The notes beneath the pieces were generated by a model. The model did not search any database, was not told where the DNA came from, and was given only the letters and a program-made list of their open reading frames with translations. Below are positions 46,511 through 55,122 of a stretch of DNA of 64,000 nt, one piece after another (position 1 is the stretch's first letter; every line of letters starts with the position of its first letter). The stretch comes from Nocardioides lacusdianchii (GTDB taxonomy: Bacteria; Actinomycetota; Actinomycetes; Propionibacteriales; Nocardioidaceae), in the NCBI RefSeq assembly GCF_020102855.1, contig NZ_JADHZD010000002.1, positions 248,001 to 312,000 of the forward strand. Reading direction: 5' to 3'. The translations under genes were made by a program, and so were the position numbers.

Positions 46511-46665
46511 TGAGCGAGCGCGCGCAGCCCTTCCACTGCCCCTACTGCGGGGACGAGAACCTGTTCCCCCAGGAGGGTGCACGTGCCTGGGAGTGCCGCT
46601 CCTGCCTGCGCGCCTTCACCGTGAAGATGACCGGGATGATCCGGCCGGGCGGAGGTGCACGGTGA
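46510..46665 (+). CDS. Small zinc-ribbon protein of the sulfur operon
   Basis: A 51-residue protein with two CxxC knuckles, HCPYCGDENLF and WECRSCLRAF, spaced as a zinc ribbon, plus a short basic tail. The ATG shares one base with the sulfite reductase stop (TGATG), and its stop overlaps the cysH GTG. Small zinc ribbons of this kind sit at this place in other actinobacterial sulfate-reduction operons. Their role is unknown, perhaps cluster assembly or redox partner binding. Too short for most gene finders. Confidence 0.85.
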   Translation: MSERAQPFHCPYCGDENLFPQEGARAWECRSCLRAFTVKMTGMIRPGGGAR

Positions 46666-47405
46666 GTGCCTCCACACAGGCCGCCCGCGACTTCAAGGGC
46701 ACCCACACCGAGGGGCGTACGCCGGAGGAGCTGCGCGAGCTCGTCTCCCACGTCGGCGCCGAGCTCGAGCTGGCTCCCGCCGAGGTGATCATCGAGTGGG
46801 CCGTCGCCACCTTCGGCGACCGGTTCGCGATCACGTCCTCGATGGGCGACGCCGTGCTGGCCCACCTGGCCTCCAAGGTCGCGCCCGGCATCGACGTCGT
46901 CTTCCTCGACACCGGCTACCACTTCATCGAGACCATCGGCACCCGCGACGCCGTCGAGGCGACGCTGCCGGTGAACCTCCGCACCGTCAGCACCCCGCTG
47001 AGCGTGGCCGAGCAGGACGAGCAGTACGGCAAGGACCTCTACAAGACCGACCCCGACCTGTGCTGCGCGCTGCGCAAGGTCAAGCCGCTCGCGGACACGC
47101 TCGCCGAGTACGACGCCTGGGCCACCGGCCTGCGCCGCGCCGAGACCCACAACCGCGTCATCGCCCCGGTCGTGGGCTGGGACGCGCGCAAGGGCAAGGT
47201 CAAGGTGTCGCCCCTCGCGCGCTGGAGCGACGAGCAGGTCGAGACCTACATCGCCGACAACGGCGTGCTGGTCAACCCGCTCGTGCACGACGGCTACCCC
47301 AGCATCGGCTGCTGGCCCTGCACCCGCCGGGTCGCGCCGGGCGACGACCCGCGCAGCGGCCGATGGGCCGGCACCACGAAGACCGAGTGCGGCATCCACG
47401 CATGA
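46662..47405 (+). CDS. cysH: Adenylyl-sulfate (APS) reductase, CysH family
   Basis: A 247-residue thiol-dependent reductase. The PP-loop-type N-terminal site is FAITSSMGDAVLAHLASK, the 4Fe-4S cysteine pairs are in DLCCALRKVKPL and IGCWPCTRRV, and the catalytic cysteine is in the C-terminal ECGIH. The CC...CxxC set marks an APS reductase rather than a PAPS reductase. It makes sulfite for the neighbouring sulfite reductase. The GTG overlaps the zinc-ribbon stop by four bases. cysD/cysN sulfurylase genes are not in the window. Confidence 0.95.
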   Translation: MSASTQAARDFKGTHTEGRTPEELRELVSHVGAELELAPAEVIIEWAVATFGDRFAITSSMGDAVLAHLASKVAPGIDVVFLDTGYHFIETIGTRDAVEATLPVNLRTVSTPLSVAEQDEQYGKDLYKTDPDLCCALRKVKPLADTLAEYDAWATGLRRAETHNRVIAPVVGWDARKGKVKVSPLARWSDEQVETYIADNGVLVNPLVHDGYPSIGCWPCTRRVAPGDDPRSGRWAGTTKTECGIHA

Positions 47406-47505
47406 GGTCGTCCGTTCTCCCCCACCGGTGCGACAACGCCGTCGCGCCGCAGCACCACACCCTGTTGCACCACCGCACCACCACTCACGATCGGAGGCAC
47501 CCCTG

Positions 47506-48249
47506 ATGGCTGCTCCTGCTCTGGTTGCCCTGGCCCACGGAAGCCGGGACCCGCGCTCGGCCGCGACGATCAAGGCGCTCGTCGCCGAGGTCAAGGCACT
47601 GCGTCCCGACCTCCGCGTCGAGACGGCCTTCCTCGACCTCGCCAAGCCGTCCTTCGACACGGTCGTCGACCGGCTGGTCAAGGCCGGCTTCGACGAGATC
47701 GTCGTCGTCCCCCTCCTGCTCACCGAGGCCTACCACGCCAAGGTCGACGTCCCCGAGGTCATCGCCGCCGCGATGGCGCGCCACGAGGGCCTCAAGATCC
47801 AGGCCAGCCGGATCCTCGGCATGGAGTCGGCCTTCCTCGAGGTGCTCGACGTCCGCCTGCGCGACGCGCTGAAGGCTGCCCGGGTGCGCGAGCTCGACGC
47901 GCTCGTCCTCGCTGCCGCCGGCTCCTCGGACCCGCTCGCCAACCAGTCGGTGGCCCGCATCGCCCGCACCTGGGGTGCGCGCCACAAGCTGCCGGTCACG
48001 GCTGCCTTCGCCTCGGCCGCCCCGCCGGCCACCGGTGAGGCCGTCCGGGCCTTCCGCGCGGAGGGCAAGCGCCACATCGCGGTCGCGTCGTTCTTCCTCG
48101 CCCCGGGCCGCCTGCCCGACCGGGCCACCGAGCTCGCCTTCGAGGCCGGGGCCGTCGTGGTCTCCGACCCGCTGGGCGCGCACCCGGCGGTGGCGCGGGC
48201 GATCCTGGCGCGCTACGCCGTCGGTGCCGTCGAGCTCGTCCCTGTCTGA
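47506..48249 (+). CDS. Sirohydrochlorin chelatase (CbiX/SirB family)
   Basis: A 247-residue protein with two tandem CbiX-like domains. The N-terminal ALVALAHGSRDPRSAATIKAL carries the metal-binding His, and DEIVVVPLLLTEAYHAKVDVPEVI has the second histidine. The C-terminal repeat (DALVLAAAGSSDPLANQSV, IAVASFFLAPGRLPDRA) lacks equivalent histidines. It probably inserts iron into sirohydrochlorin to give siroheme for the sulfite reductase. CGGAGG lies nine bases before the ATG. Confidence 0.9.
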   Translation: MAAPALVALAHGSRDPRSAATIKALVAEVKALRPDLRVETAFLDLAKPSFDTVVDRLVKAGFDEIVVVPLLLTEAYHAKVDVPEVIAAAMARHEGLKIQASRILGMESAFLEVLDVRLRDALKAARVRELDALVLAAAGSSDPLANQSVARIARTWGARHKLPVTAAFASAAPPATGEAVRAFRAEGKRHIAVASFFLAPGRLPDRATELAFEAGAVVVSDPLGAHPAVARAILARYAVGAVELVPV

Positions 48250-48257
48250 TCCCGCGT

Positions 48258-48305
48258 TGACGTCATGGCGGGTGGTTGCCCTGGCGACCACCCGCCATGA
48301 CGTCA
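48258..48305. repeat. 48-bp palindrome between chelatase and AlkD-like genes
   Basis: A 19-bp perfect arm TGACGTCATGGCGGGTGGT (48258-48276) pairs with 48287-48305, extended by a G-T and three GC pairs (23 bp), leaving a two-base loop. It covers the stop codon of the converging gene. No T-run flanks it. Confidence 0.8.
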
Positions 48306-48998
48306 CGTGAGGTGCTTGAGCGCCTCGCGGCGCGACAGGCCGCTGAGCCGGTCGGCGTACGTGTCGACGAAGGCCCGCACCCACGTCGGGTCGGTGCGCG
48401 CGTGCTGGCGCAGCGACCACCCGAGCGCCTTGCGGACGAAGAACTCGCGGCCGTACGCCGTGTCGTCGAGGTTGGCGACCAGCACCCGCTCGAGCAGGTC
48501 GGTGTCGGTGTCCTCGCCGTGGCGCAGCTGCGCGAGCATCGCCGTACGACGGACCCACATGCTGTCCGGGTCGACGGACCACGCGTCGATCACCGGCGTC
48601 ACCGCAGCACGGTGGTCGAGCAGCACCTGCCCGACGAGGTGCGAGGCGATCTCGTCGACGACGTCCCACCAGGCGCCGGTGCGCACGAGGTGCTCGAGCA
48701 GTGGCAGCAGGTCGTGGTCCAGCCAGTCGCGGTAGGTGCGGTGGCGCAGCAGGGCGACGGCGGCGTACCACTCCTCGCGGTGCGTGACGTCGTCCCAGAG
48801 CTCCAGGACCGCCGCCTCCCACGACCCGCGGTCGACGAACCGGTGCTCGGCCAGGAGCGGCCTGAGGAGCGACCGCAGCTCGGGTGCGCTGAGCCCGACG
48901 TAGGGCAGGTCCGACTTCATGTACGCCTGCTGCTGCGCAGCCCGCCCGGGATCGCCGGTCGCGGCGAGGGCGGCCCGCACCGATCCGACGTACGTCAT
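48303..48998 (-). CDS. DNA alkylation repair protein (AlkD-like)
   Basis: A 231-residue all-helical HEAT-repeat protein of the DNA alkylation-repair family. Seen: MKSDLPYVGLSAPELRSLLRPL, the central WWDVVDEIASHLVG and DPDSMWVRRTAMLAQLRHGEDTD, and GREFFVRKALGWSLRQHARTDPTWVRAFV, the AlkD core with Trp, Asp and Arg used to grip N3- and N7-alkylated bases. It excises them as a glycosylase. A second alkylation-linked gene, aidB, is in the window. The 3' end lies in the palindrome. Confidence 0.92.
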   Translation of the reverse strand: MTYVGSVRAALAATGDPGRAAQQQAYMKSDLPYVGLSAPELRSLLRPLLAEHRFVDRGSWEAAVLELWDDVTHREEWYAAVALLRHRTYRDWLDHDLLPLLEHLVRTGAWWDVVDEIASHLVGQVLLDHRAAVTPVIDAWSVDPDSMWVRRTAMLAQLRHGEDTDTDLLERVLVANLDDTAYGREFFVRKALGWSLRQHARTDPTWVRAFVDTYADRLSGLSRREALKHLT

Positions 48999-49008
48999 GG
49001 GCGTCCGC

Positions 49009-49386
49009 TCACCCGACGAGTCGCTCGCGCAGGTGCTCGAGCTGGCGCGCGGGGTCGGTGGTCATGCCGCCGTGCACGGGACCGGGTTGGAGGACGGTGC
49101 TGCGGGGTGCCTTGAGGAAGCCGAACCGCTGGCCCAGCGACTGGCGTGCGGCCTCACCCGCCCGTTCGTCCCCGCGACACACCGCGTCGACGAAGGCGAG
49201 CGCCTCGCAGACCTGGTCGGTGTCGAGATCGGGGTGCAGCGCGCGCAGCCGGTCAGGGTCCACGCTCCACGACGCGTCGAGGAAGTCGGCGCCCTGGCAG
49301 TGCAGGACCACTCCGACGTTGAGGAACTCCTCGCGCTCCGGACGCGGGACGCAGCGCAGCACGACGTACTGGTAGGCCAGCCTCAT
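49009..49386 (-). CDS. DUF3037 family protein
   Basis: A 125-residue protein that opens MRLAYQYVVLRCVPRPEREEFLNVGVVL, typical of DUF3037, with a C-terminal helical part (TTDPARQLEHLRERL). DUF3037 proteins regularly pair with HipA-like kinases; here the start overlaps the kinase stop by four bases. No function is known; a partner or substrate of the kinase is possible. Confidence 0.85.
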   Translation of the reverse strand: MRLAYQYVVLRCVPRPEREEFLNVGVVLHCQGADFLDASWSVDPDRLRALHPDLDTDQVCEALAFVDAVCRGDERAGEAARQSLGQRFGFLKAPRSTVLQPGPVHGGMTTDPARQLEHLRERLVG

Positions 49387-50144
49387 CCGGCGCCTCCCGG
49401 CAGCCACTGGCGCGTGCCGAGGCGGGCGAGCAGGAACTCGACGTACGCCGCCCGCAGCGCGTCCGGTGTCTCCGCGCCCGGGACCGGCTCGAGCCAGCCG
49501 TCGGGGACCTCGGCCAGTACGTCGGCGAAGACGTCGCGGCCGAGGGCTGCGGAGATCTCGCCGTCGATCTCGCGCGCCCGGTCGGTGCACGTCTCGAAGA
49601 CGTGCCCGCTGACGTCCCACGGCTGCGCGGCGAACTTCGCAGGGTCGCCGACGCCGGAGCGCCACCCGTGGTGGAAGTAGAGCGAGGCACCGTGGTCGAT
49701 GACCCACAGGTCGCCGTGCCAGAGCAGCAGGTTGGGGTTGCGCCAGGAGCGGTCGACGTTGGCGGTGAACGCGTCCAGCCACAGCACGCGTGCCCCCTCG
49801 TCGTCGGCGGCACTGACCTGGCCGTCGACGCCGAAGGAGCCGGGCAGGAAGTCGATCCCGAGGTTGGTGCCGACGCTCGCGACCAGCAGGTCCTGCACCT
49901 CCTCGTCGGCCTCGTAGCGCGCGAGCTCGGCGTCGAGCTCGAGGACGACGAGCCGCGGGGTGCGCAGGCCGAGCCGCGTGGCCAGCCCGCTCGCGATGAC
50001 CTCGGCCACGAGCACCTTGGCGCCCTGCCCGGCGCCGCGGAACTTGCAGACGTAGGTGCCGAGGTCGTCGCCCTCCACCACCCCGGGCAGGCTGCCGCCC
50101 TCGCGCAGCGGCGTGACGTAGCGGGTGACCGCAACGGTGGGCAT
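49383..50144 (-). CDS. HipA-like kinase-fold protein
   Basis: A 253-residue protein resembling a compact HipA/PI3K-type kinase. Near the N-terminus are YVTPLREGGSLPGVVEGDDLGTYVCKF (nucleotide-binding strand with Lys) and an ATP-pocket region VLVAEVIASGLATRLGL. The catalytic and metal loop is LWLDAFTANVDRSWRNPNLLLWHGDLWVIDHGASLYFHH, with N-x-D and D-H-G. It lacks the HipA N-terminal domain and a HipB partner. It overlaps ppk2 upstream by one base, and DUF3037 downstream. Substrate is unknown. Confidence 0.82.
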   Translation of the reverse strand: MPTVAVTRYVTPLREGGSLPGVVEGDDLGTYVCKFRGAGQGAKVLVAEVIASGLATRLGLRTPRLVVLELDAELARYEADEEVQDLLVASVGTNLGIDFLPGSFGVDGQVSAADDEGARVLWLDAFTANVDRSWRNPNLLLWHGDLWVIDHGASLYFHHGWRSGVGDPAKFAAQPWDVSGHVFETCTDRAREIDGEISAALGRDVFADVLAEVPDGWLEPVPGAETPDALRAAYVEFLLARLGTRQWLPGGAG

Positions 50145-50995
50145 CACCGGACCGGGGACTCCTCGTGGAGCCGCTTCGTCTCGGCCTCGACGTCGAAGTC
50201 GGCGGCCGGCCACTGCGGGTCCAGTCCGCGCAGCGTGTCGAGCAGGAGCTGGCCGACGGCGAGGTTGCGGAACCACTTCTTGTCCGCGGGCACGACGTGC
50301 CACGGAGCGACGTGGGTGTGGGTGCGCTCGAGTGCGACCTCGTACGCCTCACGGTAGGCCGGCCACAGGGCACGCTCGTCGAGGTCGCCGGGGTTGTACT
50401 TCCAGTGCTTCTCCGGGTTGGCCAGCCGCTCGGCGAGCCGCTCCTTCTGCTCATCAGGGCCCACGTGGAGCATGCACTTGATGATCGAGAAGCCCTCGTC
50501 GACCAGCCGCGCCTCGAAGTCGTTGATCGCGCCGTAGCGGCGCTCGATCTCCGTGGGCTCGGCGAAGCCGCGCACGCGGGCGATCAGCACGTCCTCGTAG
50601 TGCGAGCGGTCGAAGACACCGATGTAGCCGGCCTCCGGCAGCCCCTTCTCGATGCGCCAGAGGAAGTCGTGCGCGCGCTCCTCCTCGGTAGGGGCCTTGA
50701 AGCTGGTGATCCGCACTCCCTGGGGGTCGACCAGCCCGATCGTGTGGCGCAGCACGCCGCCCTTGCCGCTGGTGTCCATCCCCTGCAGCACGAGCAGCAC
50801 GCGGCGCTCCGACCCGGCCGTCCGCTCGGCCCAGAGGCGCTCCTGCAGGTCGGCGAGCTCGGGCCCCATGGCGGCGAGCGCTGCCTTGCCGTCGGTCTTC
50901 GAGCCGTCGAAGCCGGGCGCGGCGTCGGTCCCGATGCTGGACAGGTCGACCGGCCCCTGCGTCAGGCGCAGGTGGGCGGAGATGTCGTCGGTCAT
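50144..50995 (-). CDS. ppk2: Polyphosphate kinase 2 family protein
   Basis: A 283-residue P-loop enzyme. Walker A is in LLVLQGMDTSGKGGVLRHTIGLV, Walker B in VFDRSHYEDVLIARV, and the lid module in NPEKHWKYNPGDLDERALWPAYREAYEVALERT. It uses polyphosphate to phosphorylate AMP or ADP (single-domain PPK2). An upstream GTG at 51013 adds six residues without support, so the ATG at 50995 is used. The gene is coupled to the HipA-like kinase through a TGATG junction. Confidence 0.9.
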   Translation of the reverse strand: MTDDISAHLRLTQGPVDLSSIGTDAAPGFDGSKTDGKAALAAMGPELADLQERLWAERTAGSERRVLLVLQGMDTSGKGGVLRHTIGLVDPQGVRITSFKAPTEEERAHDFLWRIEKGLPEAGYIGVFDRSHYEDVLIARVRGFAEPTEIERRYGAINDFEARLVDEGFSIIKCMLHVGPDEQKERLAERLANPEKHWKYNPGDLDERALWPAYREAYEVALERTHTHVAPWHVVPADKKWFRNLAVGQLLLDTLRGLDPQWPAADFDVEAETKRLHEESPVR

Positions 50996-51035
50996 GGGCA
51001 CATCATGGCCCACCCGGCCACGAGCCGTACGCCGC

Positions 51036-51524
51036 TCAGTGGGCGAGCGCGCCCGGGACGACCGGCGGAAGGACCGACCACGGGAAGTCGATCCACTGCT
51101 CGGTGACCCGCCAGCTGTAGTCCGGCTTGATGACCGACTGCGGCTTCTCGTAGATCACGACCGTGCGAGCCTCGGCCACGTTGCCGTCGCAGAACTGGGC
51201 CACCAGCTCGAGCGTGCGGCCGGTGTCGGCGACGTCGTCGGCGATGAGCACCTTCAGCCCGGACAGGTCGATCGCCGCGGGGGTGGGCGGCAGCATGATC
51301 GGCACGTCGAGGCGCTGGTCTACCCCGGTGTAGAACTCGACGTTGATCACCGACAGGTTCTTCACCCCGAGCGCGTAGCCCAGGCCCATGCCGAGCGCGA
51401 GACCCCCGCGTGCGATCGACAGGATCATGTCGGGGGCGAACCCGGAGTCGGCCACCTCCTGCGCCAGCTCGCGGGTGGCCGTGCCGAACAGGTCGTAGGT
51501 GAGGACCTCGCGCTCGTTGCTCAC
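51036..51524 (-). CDS. Phosphoribosyltransferase domain protein
   Basis: A 162-residue type I phosphoribosyltransferase. The PRPP signature is KVLIADDVADTGRTLELV, and an earlier ILSIARGGLALGMGLGYAL forms the pyrophosphate-binding loop. It could be a xanthine or hypoxanthine-type enzyme of purine salvage. The specificity-determining C-terminal region (IDFPWSVLPPVVPG) is like that of xanthine PRTases, but the assignment is weak. It starts at GTG; the longer frame upstream crosses recX and is a shadow. Confidence 0.82.
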   Translation of the reverse strand: MSNEREVLTYDLFGTATRELAQEVADSGFAPDMILSIARGGLALGMGLGYALGVKNLSVINVEFYTGVDQRLDVPIMLPPTPAAIDLSGLKVLIADDVADTGRTLELVAQFCDGNVAEARTVVIYEKPQSVIKPDYSWRVTEQWIDFPWSVLPPVVPGALAH

Positions 51525-51568
51525 GAGCCCATCCCACCAGAGGCCTGCCCCGCGGCGGAAGAGGGCCC

Positions 51569-52315
51569 TCAGTCCTCGGGGTGGTCGACGAGGTCGGTCA
51601 GGTCCACCTCGTCCTCGGCCAGCGCCTCGCGGACCACCGAGAACGCCAGCCCTGCGCCGTAGCCCTTGCGGGCGAGCATCCCGGCCAGCCGGCGGGTGGC
51701 GACCTGCGGGTCGAGCCCGCGCACGGACCGCATCTTGCGGTCCACCAGTGCGCGAGCCGCTGCACGCTGGTCGTCCTCGTCGATCTGCTCGAGGGCGGCC
51801 TTGGCCTCCTCGTCGTCCACGCCCTTGCGACGCAGCTCCTGCGCCAGCGCGCGGGGCGCGAGACCGCGGCTGCGGTGCCGGCTCTCCACCCACGCCGAGG
51901 CGAAGGCTGCGTCGTCGATCAGGCCGACGTCGGTGAAGCGGTCGAGCAGCTCGGTGGCCACGTCGTCGGGCACCTCGCGCTTGGCCAGCTTGTCCGCTAG
52001 CTCGCGGCGGGTGCGCGCCTGGCCGGTCAGGGCGTCGAGCAGGATCGTGCGGGCCACTCCCTCGGGATCGGCCTCCACCTCCGCAGCACGGGCGGCGGCG
52101 GTCGCGGCGCGGGCCTCCTCGGCCTCGGCACGGGTCCGGGTGCGGCGACGGCCGCGACCCTTCGTGCGCGACCGCCCGCCCGACGGCCCGGACCGCTCGT
52201 CCGGCTCGGTCGCCGGTGACGGCGTGGATGGGGTCTCCCCCACCCACGCTCGTACGCCTAGTCCGACGTCACCGACCCACGACGGGGGCGGGCGATGTTC
52301 CTCATCCATGGTCAT
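51569..52315 (-). CDS. recX: Recombination regulator RecX
   Basis: A 248-residue protein. The first 80 residues are a polar, basic, probably disordered extension (GRSRTKGRGRRRTRTRAEAEEARAATAAARAAEVEA). The remaining 165 form three helical repeats, with RTILLDALTGQARTRRELADKLAKREVPDDVATELLDRFTDVGLIDDAAFASAWV. RecX restrains RecA filaments. It follows recA by 102 bp instead of the usual overlap, and the gap is filled by a hairpin and a REP-like palindrome. A second in-frame ATG lies six bases downstream. Confidence 0.92.
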   Translation of the reverse strand: MTMDEEHRPPPSWVGDVGLGVRAWVGETPSTPSPATEPDERSGPSGGRSRTKGRGRRRTRTRAEAEEARAATAAARAAEVEADPEGVARTILLDALTGQARTRRELADKLAKREVPDDVATELLDRFTDVGLIDDAAFASAWVESRHRSRGLAPRALAQELRRKGVDDEEAKAALEQIDEDDQRAAARALVDRKMRSVRGLDPQVATRRLAGMLARKGYGAGLAFSVVREALAEDEVDLTDLVDHPED

Positions 52316-52317
52316 CG

Positions 52318-52370
52318 GGTTTCGACACGCATCATCGGCCTCGCAAGCTCGGCCGATCGCTTGCTCAACC
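52318..52370. repeat. REP-like palindrome between recX and recA
   Basis: GGTTTCGACACGC at one end and GCTTGCTCAACC at the other have complementary termini (GGTT/AACC), with an internal 7-bp hairpin ATCGGCC/GGCCGAT (52334-52340, 52351-52357). Very similar GGTTTCGA...TCAACC palindromes are, as I recall, common in high-GC actinobacterial genomes. It occupies the recX leader. Confidence 0.6.
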
Positions 52371-52417
52371 TGACCCCGCCCACGCCGACTCCTCGTCCCT
52401 CGGAGTCAGCTGCGGGG

Positions 52418-52420
<3 letters not shown>
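52371..52420 (-). terminator. Nested hairpin at the recA 3' end
   Basis: TGACCCCGC (52371-52379) pairs with GCGGGGTCA (52412-52420), which includes the recA stop. An inner GACTCC/GGAGTC hairpin lies within. It may terminate or attenuate recA-recX read-through. Confidence 0.55.
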
Positions 52421-53470
<1,050 letters not shown>

Positions 53471-53605
53471 TGCTGTGTCCCGTTCTCTCGTCGTGTGTGT
53501 CGGTACTTCTCCGACGTTAGGGCGAGCCACCGACAGTCCCTGATCAGGACGGTCGAACGCTGTGGACAACCTCGCCGCACGTCGTACCTGTGGACGAACA
53601 GTAGC

Positions 53606-53621
53606 CCGAACACGTGTTCGA
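53606..53621 (-). promoter_or_regulatory. LexA (SOS) box for recA
   Basis: CGAACACGTGTTCG (53607-53620), a perfect palindrome with an A flanking as in the actinobacterial consensus TCGAAC-N4-GTTCGA, lies about 136 bp before the recA ATG. LexA is expected to repress recA here. Confidence 0.85.
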
Positions 53622-53677
53622 TGGCAGGTGCGGCGCGGCGTGTCGCGCAGATGTTCGCGCCGTACGCGGGGTCGGGC

Positions 53678-54931
53678 TCAGGGCGTCCGGGTGAGCCGGC
53701 CCGCCACCACGACGGCAAGGGCGAGCAGGGCCGCGAAGAGCGCGAGCGCCGGGTAGCCCAGTCCCCCCACGATGACCCCGGCGAACGCGCCGCCACCTGC
53801 AGCGGTGAGCGCCATGGCCATGTCGGAGGTGCCCTGCACGTCGGTGCGTGCCTCGATCGGGGTGCGGTCCGCGATCACGGTGGAGGCGGCCACCGTCGCG
53901 CACGACCAGCCGAGCCCCAGCAGGAACAGCCCGGTGAAGATCTGCCACGACGAGCCCTCCGGCGAGAGCCCGCAGAGCGCCAGCGACACCAGCAGCACGA
54001 CTCCCCCGGCGACCAGCACCGGCGAGCGCCCGAAGCGGTCCGCCGCCCAGCCGACGACGGGCGAGAAGGCGAACATGCCGAGCACGTGGATCGAGATGAC
54101 GAAGCCGATGACCTCGAGGTGCGCCCCGCCGTGCTCCATGTGGAGCGGCGTCATGATCATCACCGTCACCATGGCCGCGTGGGCGCACGCCATCGCGACG
54201 ACGGCGGCGCCGACGGCCGGCACGTCGCGCACGACCGTGGTGAAGGCAGCCCACGACCGGCCCCGCACGTGCGGCGCGTCGTCCGGCACGACCCCGGCCG
54301 CCTCCTGGGCCAGCAGGAGCGGGTCGGGACGCAGCCGCACCCAGACCCACAGCGCCGCCAGCACGAGGACGACCGAGCCGATCGCGAAGCCGCCGGTGAG
54401 CTCCGGGATGCCGAGCGGACGGGCGACCGTGCCGCCGACGCCCACCAGGTTGGGCCCCGCGACGGCGCCGATCGTCGTGGCCCACACGACCACCGACAGC
54501 GCGCGGGCCCGGTGCGCCTCGGTCGCGAGGTCGGTCGCGGCGTAGCGCGAGCTGCTGTTCACCGCCGTCGTCGCCCCGAGCAGCACGGCACCGACGAGCA
54601 GGACCGCCATCGAGTCGACGACGCCCGCCAGCACGGCGAGCAGCGCCCCGGTGGCTCCCGCGAGGTAGCCGAGCACGATGCCGATGCGGCGTCCGCGTCG
54701 GCGCATCACCCTTGCGAGGACGTACGCCGCTGCGGCCGTGCCAAGGACCTGGAAGGTCTGGGCGAGCCCGGCGAGCGTCTCGCTGCCGGAGATGTCACGC
54801 GCGAGCAGGGACGCGGTGGCCACGCCGATGGTGACACCGACCGCGCCGACCGCCTGGGAGACGACGAGCGTGCGGACGGTGTGGCGCTGGACCTGCGCGA
54901 CGTCGAGGACAGCGCCGACCTCGCTGCTCAC
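53678..54931 (-). CDS. MFS transporter
   Basis: A 417-residue protein with twelve predicted helices in two six-helix halves, a central cytoplasmic loop (RLRPDPLLLAQEAAGVVPDDAPHVRGR) and the MFS helix 2-3 motif RVMRRRGRRIGIVLGY. The second copy is GWAADRFGRSPVLVAGG. It is a drug- or metabolite-exporter type; the substrate is unknown. Its GTG overlaps the DUF3046 stop (GTGA). Its 3' end faces the recA promoter. Confidence 0.88.
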   Translation of the reverse strand: MSSEVGAVLDVAQVQRHTVRTLVVSQAVGAVGVTIGVATASLLARDISGSETLAGLAQTFQVLGTAAAAYVLARVMRRRGRRIGIVLGYLAGATGALLAVLAGVVDSMAVLLVGAVLLGATTAVNSSSRYAATDLATEAHRARALSVVVWATTIGAVAGPNLVGVGGTVARPLGIPELTGGFAIGSVVLVLAALWVWVRLRPDPLLLAQEAAGVVPDDAPHVRGRSWAAFTTVVRDVPAVGAAVVAMACAHAAMVTVMIMTPLHMEHGGAHLEVIGFVISIHVLGMFAFSPVVGWAADRFGRSPVLVAGGVVLLVSLALCGLSPEGSSWQIFTGLFLLGLGWSCATVAASTVIADRTPIEARTDVQGTSDMAMALTAAGGGAFAGVIVGGLGYPALALFAALLALAVVVAGRLTRTP

Positions 54932-55122
54932 CGCTCGGTGTCCGGGAGCTCGAGCTGGCGCCAGACCGCGGCCCACACCTGCTTGGGCGGCACTCCCGCG
55001 TCGAGGGCCTCCTGGGTCGTGCGTCCGTCGAGGTCGCGCACGACCGTGAGCTCGGCCCACGTGCGGGAGTAGCTGCGCCCCAGCGCGTGGTCGAGCCGCG
55101 CCCAGAACTCGGTGTGCCTCAT
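54928..55122 (-). CDS. DUF3046 family protein
   Basis: A 64-residue actinobacterial protein of DUF3046: MRHTEFWARLDHALGRSYSRTWAELTVVRDLDGRTTQEALDAGVPPKQVW. It is mostly helical, and usually found upstream of or near recA. Function is unknown. It overlaps the methyltransferase by four bases and the MFS gene by four. Confidence 0.9.
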   Translation of the reverse strand: MRHTEFWARLDHALGRSYSRTWAELTVVRDLDGRTTQEALDAGVPPKQVWAAVWRQLELPDTER

